A stretch of 64,000 bases of DNA from CAYMZZ01 sp047600605 (GTDB taxonomy: Bacteria; Bacteroidota; Bacteroidia; Chitinophagales; Chitinophagaceae): NCBI GenBank assembly GCA_047600605.1, contig JASGKK010000003.1, positions 310,001 to 374,000 of the forward strand, written 5' to 3'. Below, piece by piece: positions 1 to 7,750 of the stretch. The notes below the pieces were generated by a model. That model had not been told where the DNA came from. It did no database searches and saw only the letters and a program-made list of their open reading frames with translations. A program made the position numbers and the translations under genes. Each line of letters begins with the position of its first letter. The first letter of the stretch is position 1.

Positions 1-397
1 GCTCTTCAGGAGAAAACTGGCGAAGCATGTCATAATAAGGCATCATCTCAAAATACAGTACAACCATATGCAATAAAGCAGCACCGATGCCACAGGCGAA
101 ATAATAAAAAAGAAACTTACGGGATCCGATATAATTCTCTACAGAAGAGCCAAACATAAACAGGATCAGCATATTGAAAAACAAATGCTCGAAATTGCCA
201 TGCATGAACATATATGTGACCAGCTGGTAGAACTTGAAGAATACCGACTGAACAGAATGGAGGGCAAATAAATCGTTGATGGCAAATGACTGCTCGCCGA
301 AAGTTCGTTGTGCAAAAAAGACCAGCGCATTTACAATGATAAGATTCAGTACCACCGGCGGGAACATGCGTTGCCCGGAAAACTGGAATTGGCTCAT
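1..397 (-). CDS. Rhomboid-family intramembrane serine protease, N-terminal part (cut by window edge)
   Basis: Only the first 132 codons lie in the window. Rhomboids are inner-membrane serine proteases that cleave membrane proteins within the bilayer. The translation starts MSQFQFSGQRMF, has a hydrophobic first segment at about residues 13-30, and carries the rhomboid motif HGNFEHLFFN: His66, His71 and Asn75 in the spacing H-x4-H-x3-N, followed by a second membrane segment. The catalytic GxSG and final His would be beyond the edge, so activity cannot be judged. The ATG at 395-397 sits five bases from a TATTTTTG box at 402-409, which implies a leaderless or nearly leaderless transcript. Family assignment is fairly secure from the motif; the substrate is unknown. 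Confidence 0.8.
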   Translation of the reverse strand, partial: MSQFQFSGQRMFPPVVLNLIIVNALVFFAQRTFGEQSFAINDLFALHSVQSVFFKFYQLVTYMFMHGNFEHLFFNMLILFMFGSSVENYIGSRKFLFYYFACGIGAALLHMVVLYFEMMPYYDMLRQFSPEE

Positions 398-401
398 TGT
401 G

Positions 402-409
402 CAAAAATA
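402..409 (-). promoter_or_regulatory. Bacteroidota -7 promoter box for the rhomboid gene
   Basis: The minus strand reads TATTTTTG, a full match to the Bacteroidota TAnnTTTG box. The start codon begins five bases downstream, so the mRNA is probably leaderless. No clear -33 TTTG was found. Confidence 0.55.
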
Positions 410-506
410 AGTTATAAGTGGTAAGTTATAAGTTTTAAGTAGTAAGTAAGATATGCATACTAAGCACTGGTCTTTAACTTTTTACTTAAAACTTAGTACT
501 TACTAC
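410..506. repeat. Dispersed inverted repeat, family A (copy 1)
   Basis: This spacer is made of the words AAGTTATAAG, TTTTAAGT and TAAGTA on one side and their complements on the other. A perfect 12-bp pair lies at 430-441 and 483-494. The right end runs into the stop codon of rlmD at 503-505. The same words recur in six other spacers of the window. Confidence 0.7.
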
Positions 507-1909
507 CTCCTTTTCAGTTGCACCACATTCTCAATATGTAATGTATGCGGAAACATATCGACCGGTTGAATACGTGTCACGGCATAACTGGCATCGAGTA
601 GCTGCAGATCGCGGGCCTGGGTAGCCGGATTACAACTTACATATACCACCGCAGGCGCCTGCATATCCAGAATTTTCTGCACCAGCTTTTCATGCATGCC
701 TGCCCGTGGCGGATCGGTAATGATCACATCGGGACGGCCATGTACGGCAAAAAAATCGTCGTTACAGATATCAATGACATCGCCTGCAAAAAAAGCTGTT
801 TTTTCCAGTCCATTGAGTGCCGCATTTTCCTTTGCATCTTCAATGGCTGCTGCCACGAGCTCCACACCAATGATACGTCCCGCCTGGCGGCTGCAGAAAA
901 TGCCAATACTTCCGGTTCCACAGTACAGATCATAAAGTGTTTCGTTGCCCGTAAGCTCAGCAAAATCGCGGGTCACCTGATATAGCCTTTCAGCCTGGCG
1001 GGTATTGGTCTGAAAAAATGATTTGGGTCCCACCTTAAACGAAAAATCTTCCAGCTTTTCAATCACATATCCCTTGCCATGATAAGCTACCGGCTCGAGG
1101 TCATACAGGCTGTCATTGTGCTTGGTATTGATCGTATACAGCAGGGTGGTGATTTCCGGAAACTGCTGCAGCAGGTGATCGAGCAATGCCTTCCGCTCTG
1201 CTGGTCTGTCTTCGCCAAAAACCATATTTACCATCAGTTCGCCTGTAGTACAAAGGCGTATCTGCATGGTACGCATAAATCCCTGATGTGCGCGGATGTC
1301 ATAAAAACTATACTGATGCTGGCGGGCAAAATCGCGTGCAGCCAGTCTGATGGCATTACCCGGCTCTGCCTGCAGGTAGCAGGTGTCGATATTCACCACT
1401 TTATCAAACAAACCCCTGGCATGAAAACCTGCCACATCCTGCTGTCCGGTAATAGCAGGATCATTCAGCTCTTCGCGGCGCAGGTATCGTTTGTTGCCAA
1501 ATGTATATTCAATTTTATTGCGATAATATTCGGTAGCCGGTGCGCCCATAATAGGCAGCATTTCGGGCAATTCCATTTTGCCGATACGCTGCAGATTGTC
1601 GCGCACCTGGCGTTGTTTATATCCCAGTTGCTTTTCGTAAGGCAGCATTTGCCACTGACATCCGCCACAAACACCAAAATGCGAGCAAAATGGTTCTACC
1701 CGGTCGGGAGAATAACTGTGAAAACGAATAGCCCGGCCCTCAGCCCAGTCTTTTTTACTGCGCCCCAGTTGTATATCCACCACATCGCCCGGTACGGCTC
1801 CTTCAATAAATATGACTTTGCCATCTACCCGTGCCAGCGATTTGCCTTCAGCCGCATAATCGGCCACCAGTACCTGCGGTAATACTATGTTTTTCTTTTT
1901 TCTGCTCAC
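503..1909 (-). CDS. rlmD: 23S rRNA (uracil-5-)-methyltransferase, RlmD/RumA family
   Basis: This 468-residue protein is a SAM-dependent RNA m5U methyltransferase of the RumA/RlmD class, which methylates uracil in 23S rRNA (U1939 in E. coli). A TRAM-like RNA-binding domain occupies about residues 8-65. Cys75, Cys81, Cys84 and Cys177 fit the four ligands of the family's [4Fe-4S] cluster. The SAM-binding motif LYCGTGSIGIF lies near residue 330, DPPRAG near 400, and the nucleophile in VSCNPAT near 426. The start codon is GTG (1907-1909); no in-frame ATG gives the full TRAM domain. It is divergent from the thioredoxin-like gene at 2029. RlmC/RlmCD or TrmA activity is possible because the family is broad, but the cluster cysteines favour RlmD. 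Confidence 0.88.
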   Translation of the reverse strand: MSRKKKNIVLPQVLVADYAAEGKSLARVDGKVIFIEGAVPGDVVDIQLGRSKKDWAEGRAIRFHSYSPDRVEPFCSHFGVCGGCQWQMLPYEKQLGYKQRQVRDNLQRIGKMELPEMLPIMGAPATEYYRNKIEYTFGNKRYLRREELNDPAITGQQDVAGFHARGLFDKVVNIDTCYLQAEPGNAIRLAARDFARQHQYSFYDIRAHQGFMRTMQIRLCTTGELMVNMVFGEDRPAERKALLDHLLQQFPEITTLLYTINTKHNDSLYDLEPVAYHGKGYVIEKLEDFSFKVGPKSFFQTNTRQAERLYQVTRDFAELTGNETLYDLYCGTGSIGIFCSRQAGRIIGVELVAAAIEDAKENAALNGLEKTAFFAGDVIDICNDDFFAVHGRPDVIITDPPRAGMHEKLVQKILDMQAPAVVYVSCNPATQARDLQLLDASYAVTRIQPVDMFPHTLHIENVVQLKRR

Positions 1910-1914
1910 GGGCG

Positions 1915-1922
1915 CAAAGCTA
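1915..1922 (-). promoter_or_regulatory. -7 promoter box for rlmD
   Basis: The minus strand reads TAGCTTTG six bases before the GTG start, matching TAnnTTTG. The position supports the GTG as the true start and suggests a leaderless transcript. Confidence 0.5.
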
Positions 1923-1926
1923 CTGA

Positions 1927-2010
1927 GAGTTTTAAGTTTTAGGTTATAAGTTTTAAGTAATAAGTTGACAGTATCTATAACTTATAACCTAAAACTTAAA
2001 ACTCATAACT
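1927..2010. repeat. Dispersed inverted repeat, family A (copy 2), perfect 25-bp arms
   Basis: Arms at 1927-1951 and 1980-2004 are perfect reverse complements (25 bp) around a 28-base loop. The element lies between two divergent genes and fills the space where both -33 regions would fall. Confidence 0.8.
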
Positions 2011-2028
2011 TTACAGACCATTCGAACT

Positions 2029-3465
2029 ATGAAGAAACTTCTCCTGATACCTGCCATGCTGATCAGTGCATGGGTCTGTGCCCAGGCTGGCTACGAGATC
2101 AAAGTCACCTTTAAGCCTTTCCGCAACCAGTATGTATATCTGGGTCATTACTCGGGCAAACAGTTCCCTATTATTGACTCTGTAAAGCTCAACGATAAAA
2201 GTGAAGGCGTTTTTCGCGGTCCCAAAGCCCTCGGAGGCGGCATCTATGTGATTGCCTACCCGACCCGTGACCGCTTTTTTGAACTACTGATCGACAAAAA
2301 ACAGCATTTTGCGGTGAGTGTGGACACGGCCCATCTCAACAAGCCCGTTTTCACCAATTCGCCCGATAACCTGCTGTTTATTTCCTACCAGGCCGAAATG
2401 GCCAAAAAAGGCATGGCCGCCGATATGGCCAGCCGCCAGCTCAAATCAGCTATCAACACCGCCGACTCTGCACACTGGGACGCAGAACTCAAAAAGACCA
2501 AAAAAGAGATTTCCGGCTACCGCAAAGACCTGATCAAACAACATCCCAATACGCTTATCGCCGCTCTGATGCGGCTGATGGAAGAGCCCGAAATACCCCC
2601 TGCTGCCCAACATCCCCGCGGGCAGTACGATTCTTCCTTTGCTTACCGGTATTTCAAGGATCATTACTGGGATGGTATCAACTTCTGGGACGACCGCATT
2701 ACCCGCACCCCTGCTTCACTGTTTGAAGACCGGCTCGATAAGTATTACAATACGCTGGTGGCACCCCACCCCGACTCTACCATTAAGGAGCTGAACTGGA
2801 TGCTGGGTTATGCCAGTGCCAGCAAAGAAATGACCCGCTACCTGCTGGTAAAATTCATTACCCGTTATCTCAACCAGAAGTACATGTGGGAAGATGCCGT
2901 ATACGTGCATTTATTTGAAAAATATTTTGCCAATAAAGATTACGACTGGCTCACCCCGCAGGGCAAAAAGATGATCACAGAGCGGGCGTACAACCTGATG
3001 GCAAATATCATGGGCAATAAGGCAGAAGACATAGCCCTGCCCGATACAGCCGGTACTATACGGATGCTGTATGCCGATACGGCCACTTATACCCTGGTGT
3101 GCATCTGGGATCCTACCTGTGGACATTGCAAGGAAACCCTGCCAAAGCTAGATTCCATGTACCGCAGCAAATGGAAGGCTGCAGGCCTGCATATTTATGC
3201 CCTGGCACGCGAAACAGAGGGCAAAAAGAAAGACTGGACCGCTTTTATCAACGATCATCAGCTACAGGACTGGACACATGTATATTATTCCAAAGAAGAT
3301 GAAAAAATGCGGGTAGATGCAGGCATCCCCAGCTATATCCAGCTCTATGACGCCCAGACCGTACCCACATTGTACCTGCTGGACAGGGATAAACGTATTA
3401 TGGCCAAAAAACTCAGCTGGGATCAGATAGATGAGATCCTGCAACTGAAGCTCAAAAATCAATAA
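2029..3465 (+). CDS. Secreted thioredoxin-like protein with N-terminal DUF4369-like and DUF5106-like regions
   Basis: This 478-residue protein has a signal peptide (MKKLLLIPAMLISAWVCAQA) and is expected in the periplasm. Residues about 22-125 resemble the DUF4369 beta-sandwich that precedes thioredoxin domains in Bacteroidota, followed by a helical DUF5106-like middle. The C-terminal 130 residues form a TlpA/AhpC-type thioredoxin fold with the redox pair Cys364 and Cys367 in WDPTCGHCKE and a cis-proline context near TVPTLY. It probably reduces or shuffles disulfides of exported proteins. The parvulin gene starts 56 bases downstream on the same strand, so the two may form a periplasmic folding operon. 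The start lies 16 bases after an imperfect -7 box (TAACTTTA, 2006-2013). Confidence 0.8.
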   Translation: MKKLLLIPAMLISAWVCAQAGYEIKVTFKPFRNQYVYLGHYSGKQFPIIDSVKLNDKSEGVFRGPKALGGGIYVIAYPTRDRFFELLIDKKQHFAVSVDTAHLNKPVFTNSPDNLLFISYQAEMAKKGMAADMASRQLKSAINTADSAHWDAELKKTKKEISGYRKDLIKQHPNTLIAALMRLMEEPEIPPAAQHPRGQYDSSFAYRYFKDHYWDGINFWDDRITRTPASLFEDRLDKYYNTLVAPHPDSTIKELNWMLGYASASKEMTRYLLVKFITRYLNQKYMWEDAVYVHLFEKYFANKDYDWLTPQGKKMITERAYNLMANIMGNKAEDIALPDTAGTIRMLYADTATYTLVCIWDPTCGHCKETLPKLDSMYRSKWKAAGLHIYALARETEGKKKDWTAFINDHQLQDWTHVYYSKEDEKMRVDAGIPSYIQLYDAQTVPTLYLLDRDKRIMAKKLSWDQIDEILQLKLKNQ

Positions 3466-3521
3466 GGGCCAATAAATAAGCCCGTCCAGCGTTATCAAAA
3501 ACCACCTAAAATCCAGGGAAT

Positions 3522-5456
3522 ATGAAAATGAGATGGCTGACTGCAGTTGCATTGGGCTTTGGCCTCACCGCCCAGTCGCAAACTCTTTTTACCTACGGAA
3601 CACATAAAGCCGATGCCAAAGAATTTCTCCGGGCTTTTTCCAAAAACAACCAGGCTGCCGAGGGCGATAAAGCCAACGCAATGCGGCAATACCTTGACCT
3701 CTATATCAATTCACGCCTCAAGATCCAGGAGGCGCACGACCGCAGATATGATACACTTCCTGAAATAAAGGCGGAGATCAGCAACCTGCGCGATCAGATT
3801 ATCGACAACTACCTCAGCGATCCGAAAGCGCTTGACCGCCTGAGCCGCGAAGCCTTTGCCCGCAGCCAGAAGGATATTCATGTAGCCCATATATTTATCA
3901 GCCTCACCAACAGCAGTGGTCAAACAGATACTACGGCTGCCCGCAAAAAGCTGGAAGAGGTGGAAAAACGACTGGCCCGTGGTGAAGATTTTGGCGCTGT
4001 AGCAGCCCGGTACTCCGATGACCCATCTGCTGCCTCCAACCAGGGCGATCTCAATTATATTACCGTATTTACCCTGCCTTATGCGCTGGAAAACGTGATC
4101 TATGCTACTCCGGCAGGCAAAACATCAAAACCTTTTACCTCCCGGGCAGGGTATCATATTTTCAAAAACCTGGGCGAACGTAAGGCACTGGGCCGGATCA
4201 AAATCCAGCAAATACTGCTGGCCGTTCCCCCCGGAGCTGATGCCGCGGCCGTACAGGGCTCTTCACGCCTTGCAGACTCCCTGTATCAACAACTGGCCCG
4301 TGGAGCTGATTTTGCCAAACTGGCCACCACCTATAGCAACGACCTGGTCAGCTCCATTGCCAATGGCAATGTACCCGAGATTGCCGTGGGTCAGTACGAT
4401 CCTGCTTTTGAACAATACATCGCCGGCCTTAAACCTGGGCAGTTGAATAAACCCTTTCAGAGCAAGCATGGATTTCATATTGTAAAACTGCTGGAGGTAA
4501 AACCCGTCAGCACTACTGCAGACGATACTACCCTCGAGGCATTGCAGCAAAAAGTAATGACCGATGACCGCTGGAAAACCGCCCGCGATTTCATTTATAC
4601 ACGCGTAGGACAGAAACCCGGTCTCCGTAAAGTAAATATCTCAGAGACCGCCCTGTGGGCCATCAGCGATAGTCTGCTGGATTATAAGCCGGCCGGATTG
4701 GGTCGCGGCCTTGTCCCCGCTACAGTTCTGTTTACCATTGGCAAACAATCCTGGCGTATTGCAGACTGGATACAATATGCACAGATGAACCGCTACCGTA
4801 CAGACCGCGGAGGCATTAAGCCCTATTCAGAGCTCATGGATGAATTCCGGCAGCAGGCCATGTACCAGTATTACCGCGATCATCTCGAAGAGTATAATGA
4901 AGATTTCCGTTTGCAAATGAACGAATTCACAGACGGCAATCTTTTTTTCGAAATAATGCAGCAGGAAGTCTGGAATAAAGCACAGGCCGACAGCGTGGCA
5001 TTGCTGTCGCTCTATCAAAAGAATAAGGCCAACTATTACTGGAAAGAGAGCGCCGATGCCATTCTTTTCTTTTGCCCCGATGAGACTATCGCCAGCAACC
5101 TGATGAAAGAGCTGGAAAAGGATCCTGCCGGCTGGCGTCGTGTCATGGAGCCATTGCGCGATCGTGTAGTCGCCGATAGCAGCCGCTTCGAATGGAGCCA
5201 GCTGCCCGGCCTCAATGGAAATGCACCAAAAGCCGGCACACATACCGCAGCCGTTATTAATCCTACCGACAATACGGCCTCCTTTGCCTATGTGTTTAAG
5301 GTATATACCACGGCATCGCCCCGTAGTTTCGAAGAGGCAAAAGGGCTGGTGATGAACGATTATCAGAATATCCTGGAAACTGAATGGATAAAGCGCCTGC
5401 GGGCCAAATATCCGGTAAAGGTCAACCAGCAAACATTAAACAGCCTGACCAAATAA
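3522..5456 (+). CDS. Periplasmic peptidyl-prolyl cis-trans isomerase with two parvulin domains (SurA/PrsA-like)
   Basis: This 644-residue protein begins with a signal peptide (MKMRWLTAVALGFGLTAQSQ). Two PpiC-type rotamase domains follow one another at about residues 120-228 and 232-335; each shows the typical ending (AGYHIFKNL and HGFHIVKLL) and the GDLNYI or GNVPEI strand. The C-terminal 300 residues are alpha-helical and have no recognised domain; they may help hold clients. Parvulins speed proline isomerisation in exported, mainly outer-membrane, proteins. The gene follows the thioredoxin-like gene by 56 bases and probably shares its transcript. Its stop codon sits in the loop of a 10-bp hairpin (5441-5466). 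Confidence 0.85.
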   Translation: MKMRWLTAVALGFGLTAQSQTLFTYGTHKADAKEFLRAFSKNNQAAEGDKANAMRQYLDLYINSRLKIQEAHDRRYDTLPEIKAEISNLRDQIIDNYLSDPKALDRLSREAFARSQKDIHVAHIFISLTNSSGQTDTTAARKKLEEVEKRLARGEDFGAVAARYSDDPSAASNQGDLNYITVFTLPYALENVIYATPAGKTSKPFTSRAGYHIFKNLGERKALGRIKIQQILLAVPPGADAAAVQGSSRLADSLYQQLARGADFAKLATTYSNDLVSSIANGNVPEIAVGQYDPAFEQYIAGLKPGQLNKPFQSKHGFHIVKLLEVKPVSTTADDTTLEALQQKVMTDDRWKTARDFIYTRVGQKPGLRKVNISETALWAISDSLLDYKPAGLGRGLVPATVLFTIGKQSWRIADWIQYAQMNRYRTDRGGIKPYSELMDEFRQQAMYQYYRDHLEEYNEDFRLQMNEFTDGNLFFEIMQQEVWNKAQADSVALLSLYQKNKANYYWKESADAILFFCPDETIASNLMKELEKDPAGWRRVMEPLRDRVVADSSRFEWSQLPGLNGNAPKAGTHTAAVINPTDNTASFAYVFKVYTTASPRSFEEAKGLVMNDYQNILETEWIKRLRAKYPVKVNQQTLNSLTK

Positions 5457-5466
5457 GGTCAGGCTG
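5441..5466 (+). terminator. Hairpin whose loop holds the parvulin stop codon
   Basis: CAGCCTGACC (5441-5450) pairs perfectly with GGTCAGGCTG (5457-5466). The six-base loop contains the TAA stop (5454-5456). No immediate T-run follows, so termination may be weak; it lies between convergent genes. Confidence 0.45.
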
Positions 5467-5491
5467 CCAGTATATGCCGTAATTTTTCAGA

Positions 5492-6442
5492 TCAAAGATT
5501 TTTGACCACTTCGGCCACCATCATGGGACGACCCAGCGTATAATAATGCAATACCGGTACCCCATTTTTCTTAAGATCCCGGCTCTGCTGCAGTAACCAT
5601 TCCGTGCCAACCTTTTCTACCTCCTCATCATTCTTGCATTTAAGTATGGCATTGGAGAGATCGGCAGGCAGATCGATATGAAAAGTCTTGGGGATCACGG
5701 TAAGCTGTTTTCGCGTATAGATCGGCTTTAATCCCGGAATGATGGGCACATTGATACCTGCATCGCGACAGGCTTTTACAAATGCGTAATACTTGGCGTT
5801 GTCAAAAAACATCTGGGTCACGATATAGTCGGCACCGGCATCTACTTTGGCTTTCAGATACCGCAGATCGGTCTCCATATTGGGTGCTTCAAAATGTTTT
5901 TCGGGGTAGCCGGCCACGCCAATACAAAACGTGGTTTTGCTGGTGCTCTTGAGGTCTTCTTCGAGATACAGACCGGCATTGAGGTTAATAACCTGCCTGA
6001 TCAGATCGCTGGCATATTTATGACCATCGGCCTCGGGCTCAAAGGCCGTTTCATTCTTGGCCGCATCACCACGCAATACCAGCACATTGTCTATACCCAG
6101 GTATTGCAGGTTGAGCAGGGCATCTTCTGTATCGTTGATACTGAAGCCGCCACAAATCAGGTGTGGTACCGTATCTACATTGTATTTATTCATAATAGCC
6201 GCACAGATACTTTCTGTACCCGGTCGCTTGCGGACAACCACTTTATCAAAACCGCCATCGGCCCGTTTCTTAAACACGTGCTCGCTGCGGTGATAAGTTA
6301 CGTTGATATAGGCGGGCCTGAACTCCATGAGCGGGTCCATATGATTGTACAGTGCCTCAATGCCCTTGCCTTTGAGCGGGGGCAGCACTTCAAAAGAAAT
6401 CAGTGTTTCTTTGGCCTGGCGGATATGGTCTATTACTTTCAT
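5492..6442 (-). CDS. metF: Methylenetetrahydrofolate reductase
   Basis: This 316-residue protein is the FAD-dependent enzyme that reduces 5,10-methylene-THF to 5-methyl-THF for methionine synthesis, in the cytoplasm. The TIM-barrel family features are present: SFEVLPP near residue 18, PAYINVTYHRSE near 40-50, the HLICGG strand near 95, LVLRGDAA near 120, and TQMFFD near 210 followed by PIIPGLKPI. The length matches bacterial MetF. It is divergent from lptB across a repeat-filled promoter region. The assignment is confident; nothing unusual is seen in the coding sequence. Confidence 0.93.
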   Translation of the reverse strand: MKVIDHIRQAKETLISFEVLPPLKGKGIEALYNHMDPLMEFRPAYINVTYHRSEHVFKKRADGGFDKVVVRKRPGTESICAAIMNKYNVDTVPHLICGGFSINDTEDALLNLQYLGIDNVLVLRGDAAKNETAFEPEADGHKYASDLIRQVINLNAGLYLEEDLKSTSKTTFCIGVAGYPEKHFEAPNMETDLRYLKAKVDAGADYIVTQMFFDNAKYYAFVKACRDAGINVPIIPGLKPIYTRKQLTVIPKTFHIDLPADLSNAILKCKNDEEVEKVGTEWLLQQSRDLKKNGVPVLHYYTLGRPMMVAEVVKNL

Positions 6443-6449
6443 CGGGCAG

Positions 6450-6457
6450 CAAAGCTA
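6450..6457 (-). promoter_or_regulatory. -7 promoter box for metF
   Basis: The minus strand reads TAGCTTTG, eight bases before the metF ATG, matching TAnnTTTG. The very short spacing implies a leaderless or near-leaderless mRNA. Confidence 0.55.
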
Positions 6458-6470
6458 GCATAAAGTGATA

Positions 6471-6533
6471 AGTTATAAGTAGCAAGTTTTAAGTCTGGAT
6501 TAACTTATTACTTAAAACTTGCTACTTATAACT
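6471..6533. repeat. Dispersed inverted repeat, family A (copy 3), perfect 24-bp arms
   Basis: Arms at 6471-6494 and 6510-6533 are perfect reverse complements around a 15-base loop. The element lies exactly between the divergent -7 boxes of metF and lptB. Confidence 0.85.
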
Positions 6534-6548
6534 CAAATCTTAATACCT

Positions 6549-6556
6549 TAATTTTG
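6549..6556 (+). promoter_or_regulatory. -7 promoter box for lptB
   Basis: TAATTTTG matches TAnnTTTG. The ATG at 6563 starts seven bases after the box, about where transcription should begin, so the mRNA is probably leaderless. An upstream TTG at 6554 lies inside the box and is therefore unlikely to be the start. Confidence 0.6.
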
Positions 6557-6562
6557 CTGCCC

Positions 6563-7708
6563 ATGCCTATTACCATTTATGCAAAAGACCTGGTGAAACG
6601 ATATGGCAGCCGTACGGTTGTAAACCACGTATCGTTTGAAGTAAACCAGGGTGAAATTGTGGGGTTGCTGGGGCCAAATGGTGCCGGTAAAACCACCTCC
6701 TTCTACCAGGTAGTGGGCCTTGTACGGCCCGATGAAGGAAATGTATTCCTGAATGAACAGGATATTACCAAACAGCCCATGTACAAACGGGCCAAAATGG
6801 GCATTGGCTATCTGCCACAGGAAGCCTCGGTTTTCCGCAAGCTAAGCGTGGAAGACAATATCACCGCCGTACTGGAAATGACCGGCCTTTCCAAACACGA
6901 ACAAAGGGAAAAACTGGAGTCGCTGCTCGATGAGTTTCGCCTGCACCATGTACGCAAGAGCAATGGAGATGTATTAAGTGGCGGCGAAAGACGCCGTACC
7001 GAAATTGCCCGTGCCCTGGCGGTAGACCCTAAATTTATCTTACTCGATGAACCCTTTGCCGGTATTGACCCCATTGCTGTAGAAGACATCCAGGCCATCG
7101 TAGCCCGGCTGAAATATAAAAATATCGGTATCCTCATCACCGACCACAACGTAACGGAAACACTTTCTATCTGCGACCGCGCCTACCTGCTTATTGAAGG
7201 CAAGATTTTCAAACATGGTACTGCCGAAGAACTGGCCACGGACGAACAGGTAAAAAAACTTTACCTGGGACGCGACTTTGTACTCCGCCGCAAAGACTGG
7301 CTGCATGAGGAGGCCCGGGGAGATAATAAAATCACTCCCGCCACGCTCCGGCACAGCCTCCGGTCAACAAGCCACTGGATTGATCGTATTAATGAGGCCG
7401 ATGCAGCCTGGCAACGGTCTGGTCATTCTTTAGTGACTGGCAAGGGCCAGGGGGCCCTGGATTTAATCAGTAACTCCAACCGTGATTCTCAACGCGAAGA
7501 AGCAATCGGCATAAACGATTTTAAAAAATATTTTGAAGAATTAAAGAGCTCTCTCCAGCTATATGCGGCACAGCAAAAAGATGAAGAATTCACCAATCGC
7601 CTGTCTCAACTCGAAATTGATGACAACGAATGGCTGGACGAGCATGTACGCAATACCCTCAAAGGGAACCTTGCCATGCTGGAGCTGCTCCTCAACAGTC
7701 ACGAGTAA
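6563..7708 (+). CDS. lptB: LPS-export ABC transporter ATPase LptB with a C-terminal extension
   Basis: LptB hydrolyses ATP to drive LptFG and move lipopolysaccharide from the inner membrane toward the outer membrane. The protein shows Walker A GPNGAGKTT near residue 38, a Q-loop, the signature LSGGERRR near 135, Walker B FILLDEPF near 155, and the H-switch ITDHN. These occupy about 240 residues, the usual full length of LptB. Here another 140 residues follow; they are charged and helical and show no domain I recognise, and the reading frame is continuous without a linker stop. ATG 6563 is chosen over TTG 6554 because the -7 box overlaps the TTG. LptB is well supported; the tail's role is unknown. 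Confidence 0.88.
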   Translation: MPITIYAKDLVKRYGSRTVVNHVSFEVNQGEIVGLLGPNGAGKTTSFYQVVGLVRPDEGNVFLNEQDITKQPMYKRAKMGIGYLPQEASVFRKLSVEDNITAVLEMTGLSKHEQREKLESLLDEFRLHHVRKSNGDVLSGGERRRTEIARALAVDPKFILLDEPFAGIDPIAVEDIQAIVARLKYKNIGILITDHNVTETLSICDRAYLLIEGKIFKHGTAEELATDEQVKKLYLGRDFVLRRKDWLHEEARGDNKITPATLRHSLRSTSHWIDRINEADAAWQRSGHSLVTGKGQGALDLISNSNRDSQREEAIGINDFKKYFEELKSSLQLYAAQQKDEEFTNRLSQLEIDDNEWLDEHVRNTLKGNLAMLELLLNSHE

Positions 7709-7750
7709 TAAAGTGGCATATCTTTCAAATTCCTTATTTTGCCGGCAGCT

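Noticed and set aside
1079..1882. 267-residue plus-strand open frame
   Set aside because: It is antisense to rlmD, which has all its cluster and SAM motifs.
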